From Mytilisepta virgata (taxonomy: Eukaryota > Mollusca > Bivalvia > Mytilida > Mytilidae): a stretch of DNA of 64,000 nucleotides. The stretch is taken from NCBI GenBank assembly GCA_028015205.1, contig CM051508.1, positions 16,076,001 through 16,140,000 of the forward strand. Direction: 5' to 3'. Both the position numbers and the translations under genes were made by a program. Of the stretch, positions 36,001 through 48,000 are shown one piece after another. Under the pieces are notes generated by a model. It worked only from the letters and a program-made list of their open reading frames with translations. It had not been told where the DNA came from and did not search any database. Numbering within the stretch: position 1 is the stretch's first letter; the number at the start of each line of letters is the position of its first letter.

Positions 36001-39000
36001 TCTCGTCCCTATATTGTGTTTTGAGAATATATTACCCGGTTTATGATCACGTCTATAATGCATATACTTAATATTTTATGAACCGATACCTTATAACTCG
36101 TTGTATAAATTTTAATTAATGGTATTTTTTTAAATAAATAAGGAACGAATATGATATCTATTGACAAAATTTGAGAAACGAATTTTAAAGAATAATATTA
36201 TATTAAAATCCGGCTCCTTTAAAATCTTATAATCTTTATGTTTGACGTATGCCAATGTACATATGCAAAATATCTGGATAATGAAATGTTTGACCTATCA
36301 AAGTGACTCTATTATATCTATATTTTCCTTTTTTCCTTTTTAACCGGATTTTCATAGGAAAATATCGGTTATTAATTTGGTGATGTACGGCGGGCGGGCG
36401 GGCGGGCGGCCGGGCGGGCGGACGGGCGGGCGGGCGGACGGGCGGCTGCCAAACAGTGTCCGTGCAATAACTTATGAACTGTTCAACCAAAGCTTTTCAA
36501 ATTTTAATATGTTGTTACTGATGACAAAATGGAGGTCAAGTTCGATATTGACGATTTTCACTTTCACCGTTCAAGAGTTATGGTTCTTGAAAGATTGAAA
36601 AATGGCTTTTCCAGTGGTGTCCGTGTGATAACTTATGAACTGTTCAACCAAAGCTTTTCAGATTTTAATATGTTGTTACTGATGACAAAATGGAGGTCAG
36701 GTTCGATATTGACGATTTTCACTTTCACCGTTCAGGAGTTATGGTTCTTGAAAGATTGAAAAATGGCTTTCCCAGTGGTGTCCGTGTGATAACTTATGAA
36801 CTGTTCAACCAAAGCTTTTCAAATTTTAATATGTTGTTACTGATGACAAAATGGAGGTCAAGTTCGATATTGACGATTTTCACTTTCACCTTCCAAGAGT
36901 TATGGTTCTTGAAAGATTGAAAAATGGCTTTTCCAGTGGTGTCCGTGTGATAACTTATGAACTGTTCAACCAAAGCTTTTCAAATTTTAATATGTTGTTA
37001 CTGATGACAAAATGGAGGTCAAGTTCGATATTGACGATTTTCACTTCAAGAGTTATGGTTCTTGAAAGATTGAAAAATGGCTTTTCCAGTGGTGTCCGTG
37101 TGATAACTTATGAAGTGTTCAACCAAAGCTTTTCAAATTTTAATATGTTGTTACTGATGACAAAATGGAGGTCAAGTTCGATATTGACGATTTTCACTTT
37201 CACTGTTGAGGAGTTAGGGTTCTTGAAAGATTGAAAAATGGCTTTCCCAGTGGTGTCCGTGTGATAACTTATGAACTGTTCAACCAAAGCTTTTCAAATT
37301 TTAATATGTTGTTACTGATGACAAAATGGAGGTCAAGTTCGATATTGACGATTTTCACTTTCACCGTTCAAGAGTTATGGTTCTTGAAAGATTGAAAAAT
37401 GGCTTTTCCAGTGGTGTCCGTGTGATAACTTATGGACTGTTCAACCAAAGCTTTTCAGATTTTAATATGTTGTTACTGATGACAAAATGGAGGTCAAGTT
37501 CGATATTGACGATTTTCACTTTCACCGTTCAAGAGTTATGGTTCTTGAAAGATTGAAAAATGGCTTTTCCAGTGGTGTTCGTGTGATAACTTATGAACTG
37601 TTCAACCAAAGCTTTTCAAATTTTAATATGTTGTTACTGATGACAAAATGGAGGTCAAGTTCGATATTGACGATTTTCACTTTCACCGTTCAGGAGTTAG
37701 GGTTCTTGAAAGATTGAAAAATGGCTTTCCCAGTGGTGTCCGTGTGATAACTTATGAACTGTTCAACCAAAGCTTTTCAAATTTTAATATGTTGTTACTG
37801 ATGACAAAATGGAGGTCAAGTTCGATATTGACGATTTTCACTTTCACCGTTCAAGAGTTATGGTTCTTGAAAGATTGAAAAATGGCTTTTCCAGTGGTGT
37901 CCGTGTGATAACTTATGGACTGTTCAACCAAAGCTTTTCAGATTTTAATATGTTGTTACTGATGACAAAATGGAGGTCAAGTTCGATATTGACGATTTTC
38001 ACTTTCACCGTTCAAGAGTTATGGTTCTTGAAAGATTGAAAATTGGCTTTCCCAGTGGTGTCCGTGTGATAACTTATGAACTGTTCATCCAAAGCTTTTC
38101 AAATTTTAATATGTTGTTACTGATGACAAAATGGAGATCAAGTTTGATATTGATGATTTTCACTTTCACCGTTCCGATATTGACGATTTTCACTTTCACC
38201 GTTCAGGAGTTATGGTTCTAAAAAAATGAAAAAAGGCAGTTCAAGTCGTCGTTTCCATGCAAAGGTCATTTGTTGTTGTCAAGTTATTACTTTTCTTGTG
38301 GCATATTCGTGGCCCTTCATACAGCAGAAAATGAGATATTCAGCAGTTCCATTTCTGAACCCTACAAAACCCTACAAAAATTCATTTATATTTCTTTACT
38401 TCATCCTGTTTGGGAATCCAGATTTGCAAACATCATTTCCATGCAGGAAAATCCGGTTTGCTGTCATTCGACAGCCTCTTGTTTCTAACTGAAATGAAAA
38501 AAAAAATAACATTACGAGGTGTGCGCTCCTTTACAGAAAGCTACCGTGAAGAGAAGTAAAATAATTTGTTGCGCGTACTTTGTTTTTCTGTTAAATGTTG
38601 TCTATTATTTCGGTGACATTCCAAATTGCCGAATTCCAAATTGCCGATTCCCAGATTGCCGCGTCCATTTAGCCGACACCCAAATTGCCGATTTTTTCAG
38701 TTTTCGGTTTTCAAATTTAATTCCCAATTTGCCGAATCCATTTTGCCGACTTCCAAATTGCCGATTTCCATATTGCTTTTATTTCTTTCACTGAAGGTGA
38801 ATGAAATTTGAAGAATAATATTTGTTAATACATTCGCTTCTTGGATTTCTTGTTTAAAATTCATGAAATTTTGTTTTCAAATTTATAACTAATCCACATT
38901 AAAATTAGTGAGACCGCTTAGGTGTGACGTAGGGGGTATTTATTAACATAATTTTATAATTTCAGATCGATGAGATGGATCCAGAAATATATGTATCATT

Positions 39001-42000
39001 TTTAAAAAATACAGGAAAGAAACAGGTAAAGTCTTGTCCACAGAAACCTGACGCCAGCTGGCTGGATTTGAGTGAAATAGTGAGAAAGGTTTCAGCTTCA
39101 GAATATGGCAAAAGAAGGCTTCTTGTTTTCAAAGACTGATTTTTAGAAATTTTAGCTTCATAAGGATATATGTTATTATTTGATAAATTAATTAATTGAT
39201 AAATCACTTACACTTGTCGTTGCTTGTGTCTGTTTAAAATAATTCTCCAACCAAGGATAGTTGTCTGTTGTCAAGGACGTATAACTAACTACTATTGAAA
39301 TCCTTGTTAATAGTAATTGCATTTACTCAAAGTGCATCCAGGTTAGTGAATGTTGAACTAATATTCAATCAGTCTTAATCTAACTAACTGGGAAGTTTTT
39401 AACGTCCTTGACTACCTATTTAGGTCTCGCACGGACGGTTTATTTAATATGATTTATTTTGTATTAAGTTACGTAAGTTAAGAGTGTAATTTCGAGAAAA
39501 AAAAAAAAAAAAAAATAATCGAGACAGTTTTTAGAATTTAGTGTCAGTGGCCTAAATATATTCGAAACTGGTGATAGCCGAACTTTTATGGGTTGTAAGC
39601 CAAATGTGTGTACGGATTTTAGGGTTTGAGATATTTCGGAGCTGAATAAGCAAGAGAGGTGATGTGGATCGGAATTTTGAATTTAGGGACGGCGGTATAG
39701 ACGGTATTCCAAAGTTCTGGAGGGATAAATGTCGTTGGCGGCTATGTCTATGATGAACAGCTAGGCAACGGCATCTTCGGTTCTGTTGTCGATGGTGTGG
39801 TTTGCAACTCTGGAGTTCTAACTAGTCAGCAACCTAGCAGCTTTTTGGATATGATTTTTTTTTTATTTTTTATTTTTTTTTTTTTTTTTTTAATACTAAT
39901 TTAGTTTATACTGAGAATGTAACAGAAAGTTAGTTGTCTGACAGGAGTTCTCGTTTTTCTTACGTAGTTCCTGAGATAAAACTAAGCTATCTGCGGATTA
40001 ATGCCAAAATGTAGGATGCGACAAGAGTTATTACTAGTCTGACAGGGGATTCTTTATTTATTTTATTTATTGTATTTTATTATTTGACCAGTATTATTTT
40101 AGGGGGGCGTTAAAAGGGATCGCGTATGTTAAATAGTTGAATTGAGACAGAAAGTTAGTTGTCTTACAGGAGTTCTCGCTTTTTTTTACGTAGTTCCTGA
40201 GATAAAACTAAGCTATCTGTGGATTAATGCCAAAATGTAGGATGCGACAAAAGTTATTACTGGCCTGACAGGGGATTCTTTATTTATTTTATTTATTTTA
40301 TTTTATTATTTGAGCAGTATTATTCAGTCTTAATTAATATCATATCATTATAAATAGGATATATCAGTTAGGTAAACCCCATTGACAGATTGCATAGTTT
40401 TTTTTTAAAATTGTCCAAAGGCGAAACTGAATTATACTAATTTAAAATTACATAATGTTTACTTCTGACGTTATATTGTATTTACGTTTTAACTATTTTT
40501 AGTAAAGAATATATAGAGTATATGTATCCTTCATAATAAATAATATATTTCACACCCTTTGCCACTTTCTGATTTTTTTTTTAATGAAAACATAGATAAA
40601 GAAGGAATAAATTTATACCTGTAAAAAGTAATATATTTACAAAAAGAAATGTATAATTTAAATTATCAATCGACTTGCATGTAAGAACCGGATTTTAGTC
40701 ATTAAGAATTGTAAAAAGACATTTCCACTATGCATTATTGGTACCACAAATAGTTAAATTTTGGTTGTAGTTATTTTGTGGTTTATTCGGCGCCTGTTGC
40801 TACCCTCCCACAATTAAACACGCTGAAATAAAGTGATAAAAAAATCCAAAATAATTGCAATTTCTTTTAATCTTTAAAAGTTATTAAGCTTGGTTTATTG
40901 AGTTATATACATTTTATTAAAACTAACCTAGTCATTGTCATCTCTGCTATCAAAACAATTAGGACTTTAAAAGAAACTATTAACAGTTGTCAGTCATGAC
41001 AGTCTGTAATCAAAATTACACAAACATTTCAGAAAGTCTCCTCTCATTGTATTGAGTTTTATTTTTATCTTTGATATTTTTCTAGGAAAGACTTCTTTTT
41101 GGCACCCCTTGGTTGACAGAATAAGCATAGACATACGTGCAAGGTGTGCCAAATGGAAGTCTTGCCTTTTTCTAAAAGCGCCAAAATTAAACACATTAAT
41201 ATATTGTAACACGTCGTATTTTAAAAAACCGTTAAATATCCCTACATTCCCTACGCCGGAATATCCAAATTTACGACACGTCATTAGTATTAATAATTAA
41301 TTAACATTTTCATAAAGAATGCTATTAACAAAAGCTATTTAACAAATCAACAAGAAAACTAGCTTTATTCCATACTCTAAACTGTCATGTAAACCCAAAA
41401 AGCATGTGGGGAAACGTATTATATATAGTTCGCAAAATATTTTTTTTTTTATGCCCTTCAAAATTTTGACGGGACATATTATGATATACAAATGTCCAGC
41501 GAAAGTCTGTCCGTCTGTCCGTCGTAAACATGTCGCGCCGTAACTTGAGAACGACTCATCCAAATTTCACGAAACTTAACATTGTTGTTTCTTATGATAG
41601 TCAAACGATCTGTATACTTTTTGGTGAAAATAAGATTAAAACTTTTTGAGTTACGGGACTTTGTAACTAGAACAGAAGTGTGTTTTTTTCACATGTCGCG
41701 CTGTATCTCAAAAACGATTTATGATTATTGCTTAAAACTTTACACACTTCTTAGTCATATTAACCCAAAGATCTGTATACTTTTTGGTGATGATTCAAAA
41801 TTTTATTTTAGAGTTGTTGAGTTTTTTGTAGAAAAAAAAGGGGGGGTTCACATGTCGCGCCGTATCTCAAAAACGATTTATGATTATTGCTTAAAACTTT
41901 AGTTATATTAATCTGAAGATCTGTATACTTTTTCGTGATGATTCTTTATTTTATTTTTGAGTTATTGAATTTTTATTGAGCTTTTTGGTAAAAAGGTAGT

Positions 42001-45000
42001 ATTTTTTGGTCACATTTCGCGCCGTATCTCTATTGCTTAAAATTTTACACGCTTATGTTTTGCCGGGTTTCCATATACATTCCACCAGCAGCCTCACTAA
42101 ATAAAGGAGGATTCCAAAAACATTTATTATGTTTTTTTCACAAGATGACGGGCGTATCATGCGCTCGTGGCGCAGCTGTTTATTTAAATATAGTGTGACT
42201 TAACTGTGCTATAAAATACGTACCTGTCCATAATGTAAATTCTTGAAAAATACCCATTCCAGTCTTAAGTTAATTTAATATTTATTTTTAAAAGAAATAT
42301 TAACGAGGATTAAAACAGGCGAATATATAGATCATGTAGATATACATCTTATTTTATTAAAAAATAATAATCTACGAAATAAGAATCGTATGCGGTCCAT
42401 AATTCATCTTTTAACCTTATCGAACAGGTACATGTAATAATTGCGGCAACGAACACGTTAAAATTGAAAATATTTGGATTCTTAAACGAATCTTCATTTA
42501 CTTCAACACCCTTGAGAAATCAGAGTAACGCGTAACGCGGATGTATTTTTATTTTAATGCAGTAATTACCAATACACTAAAATTTACATTTTATCGTTGG
42601 CCATATATTATGATGATCAGTAACATCCGATGTGAATATACCTAAAAAAAAACATAAAAATTGTTATATATTTATGGATATAATTTTCGATAAGTGATTA
42701 TACTCGTGAATACACTAACATTTGCACCGGATAGTAACTTCACCTTTCGAACAGGTACGTGTAGATAAATACACACAGGTTATAATGCTGGTAGCAGATG
42801 CGATCAAATAGATATTTTTTATTCTTCAATGAATATATTTTTCTTTCTACACCTCGCTGAGAAAGTAATCTTTATTATACAGAATATCAGATATGACCCG
42901 GTTGAATTTATATTTAATTCCAAGGAATTACCAATACACTAAAATTAAAAAAAAAAAAATCTTTGGATATATATTATGACGATCATTATCATCAGATGTG
43001 AATAAACCTAAATAAAAACAAATTAATTGTTTTCTATTTTATTATCTATTTATGGATATAGTTTTGGACAAGTGATTTAAATCATGAATACACATCTTTT
43101 GCACCACACAAGACAGGATAAAAACTTCACCTTCCAGGTTAATTAAGTACTATAGCTGCCATACAATTCTTCTGAGATCGATAAAACATGGCCATTTTGT
43201 CACGCTGCGTGCAACCACCACGGGTGGCCAAAGTTATCGGTCGTTTCCTTAATAATATCGGTCGCTCATTAATATCACGGAACACCATTAACTTTATCGG
43301 TGTTAGCTTAACTCTATCGGTGTTGGCTTAAACTCCTCGGCTTATGCGTAATTTCAGAGGTTTTGCTTGATAGTTAAGCAAAAACCGCTAATCTTAAGCT
43401 TTTCCCGAGGATACTAAGCATTAGCTGTTTCTAGTGGTGTAATCTTGAAAATCCTATTTTTTTATCAATTTAAGACTTCACAATAATTCAAGATGAAAAA
43501 ACATACTTTCCAGGAAACCAAGGCTGATCTACACCAATTACAAATATACGAATGAATTATATGTACTGTTGAAATCTGTGTTTTTATGTTGTTGATTTCA
43601 TTTTTGTTAAAAGTATGGTGATGTTAAAATAAAAGCAAATAAAGAAAACACAAGATCAAGTTTAGAGAGTGAGAGAAAGCTTGATTACTATTGTACACAA
43701 TCCAACCATCCCGTTACCAAATAAGCAATCTTCATGGTTCTGTCTGCTGGGTAAGTTGATTGATTGGTGTGTCATTATTAACCTTTCCTGCTGACAATTA
43801 TGAACCTTAATTGGAAAAATTATTCGCCCAGACAACTATATTCTGAATGATGTTTAAATATAAAATATTGAAAATATAATTATAGGATGCGATAATACAG
43901 GTTTTTACGGAGAAAACTGTAATAAGACATGTCCATCAAACTGTAAAAACAAGTACTGTGATGTCGTTAACGGTAACTGTTTTTCTTGTCTTGATGGGTA
44001 TCAAGGTCATGCCTGTGGACAAGGTGAGGATAGTGATAGTAGAAAAGTAACTACCAATCGCCATAGTATCATTGCCCTACCATATTATGTTTTTATACGA
44101 GGTCACTCTTGAGTAGACAAAGAAGTGTATGAGGACAAGAAAAACGTTTTATTCGTCCTATGCAAAACAATGAAATGTTTACTTTTTCCACTTCTAGCTA
44201 TCTCACAATGTGTATATTTATAAGAATAAATTTATATATTTTGGAATATTTTATGAATAGGTTATCAGATAGTAATGTAATAACTATGACGAAACAAGTA
44301 AAAATATGTTTTTAATATTTCTGACATGGAAATAATAGAACTATAGTGTGGTGCCAGTAAATATTTAAAAGAAGGATTTATTTTAATATGATTTTTAGCC
44401 CAAACCATCTAAGGTCAGAAGTATGCAGGAGGGAGATACAGTACGGCTAAATTAAAACATCGCCTCAGGTTAACTTCAAGTTAACATAATCTCTGCTCCA
44501 GGACCAAAAACCAGAGATTAGAACAGTTAGGACCAGTCTTGCGACTGGTCAACCAGAGATTTGTCAGCAGAGACGGGTTCAAATCTGTGGTATGACCAGT
44601 CATAATCTCTACGTTATTGATTTTTTAAATATCTGGTCTGATTTATTCAACTGCGCACGCGCTGTTCTCGTGACACAACCAGAGATTTGATTAATAACCG
44701 TCTCTGCTAAATGCGGATGAGCCGTCCTAGGACGGTCGTAGGACGATCTTAGGACAAACAACGATCATGACGATTAACCGTGGATAAATAAAATATTATT
44801 ATTTTATCATTGGTTAATCATGTTAAAATGAGTAAATAATATTCCGTGGAAAAAAATATAAAATATTTATTTTAATATATTTGGTTCCAAGTTCAATAAG
44901 TTCTAATATACAGAAATGTTATATTGTCAGTAAATTCTAAGTTTTGAAATATGAAATAAAATAAAAGTACAATGTTTTTTCCAAGTCAATACTGAAACTT

Positions 45001-48000
45001 ATATTTTGACTTTAAAAAAAAACTTCATGTACAATTAAAATATCTTAAGTCATATGTCGCACAATCTGGTGTCGCTAAATTTAACTAAGTATCATCCTTA
45101 AAATGTTTGAAAATCTAAAAGCTAGTACTACTGTAAGTCGCGGAGAAACGTTTTGAGAAACCTTATCGAATTTCTGAACTACGTTTATGACAAAGCTTCA
45201 TAAATGTATGAAATAAGCATATGTGAAGTTTGAAACTTGTATTTTTAATTAAAAAAAATACTTTTATTGTAACAAAAGCACTTTTGTCTTGTATCGCAGC
45301 CTAAGGCTTAATCTGACTAAGTATGAACTTACAATTGGTTGAATTTCACTGTGAAATCTATCTAAAAAAGTATAACGGTAAGTCGCAGATATGCTTTTTT
45401 GGAGCAGAAACAAATTTATCAACTATATTTCTATAAAAAAAATTAATGAAAGCAAAAATAAGGAAAAGTTGAAAACTTGTTTTTTCTTTAAAAACAGTAG
45501 CATTATAACAAAAATCACATTTATATTATAATGCACAATCATATATGGCCAAATTGAACTAAGTATCATCTTATGTATATGTTTGAAAAGCTAAATATTT
45601 TGTTTTTTTCAGTGTAAAATGAAATTATTTTTATCAAACAAGTATAACAGTAAGTTGCAGAGCAGCTTTATGATATACCGTAAGAATTTTTTTTTAGCTA
45701 ACTTCATGTAAAAAATACTAAAAGTATAAAATATGTACCTTTCGAGGTTGAAACTTGTGTTTTCACTTTAAAATACTCACGTGTTGTAATAAAAAGCCCT
45801 TTTGTCATATATCACACACTCTGATAGAGCTGAGTTTGATTACATTTCAACCTAAAATTGTTTGAAAAGCTAAATATTGTTTTTTTTATCAAAAAGGTTC
45901 TATGGTAAACCACAGAGAGGGTTTGTGAATATCGTAACAAATTTGTAACCTAATTTTCTATAAAAAAATTGATGGAAGTAAAAAAAAAACATATGACAAG
46001 TTAGATACTTGTATTTGTTCTTTAAAAACAGTAGCGTTATATCAAAAATCACATTTCTATTATAATGCAAAATCATATATGGCTAAATTGAGTTAAGTAT
46101 CGTCCTAGAAATGTTTGAAATGCTAACTTTTGTGTTTTTTCAATGTAAAACTGATTTTTTTTTAGCAAACAAGTATAACGGTAAGTGGCAGAGAAGCTTT
46201 TTAAGATAAAGTATGGAATGTTTTACATAAATTCATGTCAGAAGTTCCTAAAGGTATAAACTATGAGCCCATCCAGTTTGAAACTTATGTTTTCACTTTA
46301 AATTACAACTCTATTTTAACAAAAATCACTTATGTCATATATTGCACACTTTGATAGAGCTGAATTTGATTAAGTATCAACCTAAAATTGGTAGAAAAGC
46401 TAAATTTTGTGTTTGTTTTCACTGTGAAATTGAAAGTGTTTTCTTCAGGAAAGTACTACGGTAAGTCAAGTAAGTCGCAGAGAGACTTATTTTGGATATG
46501 GTAACAAATTTATGAACTACATTTCTATCAAATTAATGAAAGTAAGATTAAGCATATGACAATTTAGAAATTGTATTTTTTTATTTAAAAAACAGTAGTA
46601 TTATAACAAAAATCATATGTATCCTATATCCCATAATCTAACTAAAGTGTGATTCTAAAAATGTTTCAAAAGCTAAATTTTGTGTTTTTTTTACTCTGAA
46701 ATTTTAATTTCCTTATTAAACAAATATTACGGTAAGTGACATAGAAACTTTTAAGATACCGAATTAAATTTATGAGTTAAGTTGATGTGAAAAATTCCCA
46801 AATGTATAAAATAAGTACACGTCAAGCTTGAAACGTGTATTTTCACTTTAAAAACACTTCTGTTATCACAAGAATCACTTTTGTTTTATATGGCCTACTC
46901 AGATAACTCTTAAATTTACTAAGTATGAACATAATTATTGGTTGAAAAGCTAAATTGTTTTTTTTTGTTCAGAGTAAAATTGAAAAGTGTTCATCTGAAA
47001 TGTCAATCTTCATAAATGCACAAGATAAGTATATGTCAGGTTTGAAAAGTCTTATTTTTTTCCGTCAATATAAAAAATCACATTAATCTTATATCACATT
47101 TAGTAGAAACACAATATTTTTAAAAAATCGAACTTAGTGGTCACATTATAATAAAAAGGCACACAAACGAAATTATAAAAAAAAAAACAACTAAATACAT
47201 ATCGTTTTCTAAATGCAAATTTGTATTCCCAAAGCAGGATAATATGGTAAATTAAACAAACACAGTGAAAAAAAAAGATAAAGATTACAGTTAAAAGAAA
47301 AAACAAGAAAAACGTTACTTAAAAAACATATATACTAAAATACAAATAATTTTTGTAATACTCTGCGTACTTTAATGAACATGAAACATTTTAACAAAAC
47401 CAGCTGAACGCCTTGGAAGAAAATTATTTGATTTGATTTAAAGAATGTAAACTTCGCATGCGCGTCCTGATGACCAGTTCCAGAATTCAATTACATTTGG
47501 TATACTACGCACGCACCGTCATAAAACAGAGACAGATTTGGTCACTAGGACGATAACGGTCGCCAAATCCAACTTAGTGCGCATGCCCAGGTCTGCTGAC
47601 GGAATCTGACGCTGTCCTAGTCGTGGTCCTAAGAGCAGTCATTAAGACCATTTATATCCTCAAGTTAACTTTATGTAGAGATTATGACCAAACGTACCTG
47701 TCATAATCTCTGGTCTAAATTAACTTGGAACGGACATAATCTCTGTTTAAAATGTCTGCATGAGGGTGATGCTTTAAATGATCCGTACTGTACTCCTAAG
47801 TTTTCTCAGATTTTAAAGTGGTCTAACAGTAAATTGTAAGTACCAAAATCGGGATAGTTTCTGAGGTGGTTTAAAACTAAATAAAATACATAATGATAAC
47901 AGGAAATGTTGAACATTTCCACAATTAGTAATATTGATTTTTTTATATCATGTGTATTAAGAAGGTCAAAATTTGTATTATTGCGGAAAATAAATATGAC

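Larger units (their letters stand above)
30879..43436. mobile_element. 12.6-kb CACTA (EnSpm)-type transposon with long inverted repeats
   Basis: The ends are CACTAGAAACAGCTAATGC and, at the right, its reverse complement GCATTAGCTGTTTCTAGTG. Both are flanked by GTG, a 3-base target duplication. CACTA ends plus 3-base duplications define the CACTA/EnSpm superfamily. The terminal inverted repeats are very long: left 30,879 to about 32,358, right about 42,380 to 43,436, with subterminal 20-base iterations and internal tandem units of about 370 bases. The 10-kb core holds a MITE, minisatellites and only short, unrecognised open frames. No transposase is recognisable, so it is probably non-autonomous. 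It lies in gene B intron 3; the matching gene A intron (2.8 kb) lacks it. Confidence 0.8.

Noticed and set aside
36529..38221. Series of similar 76-residue open frames in a row
   Set aside because: They are read from the 161-bp minisatellite, overlap one another because 161 is not a multiple of three, and have no splice sites or domain. Not a gene family.
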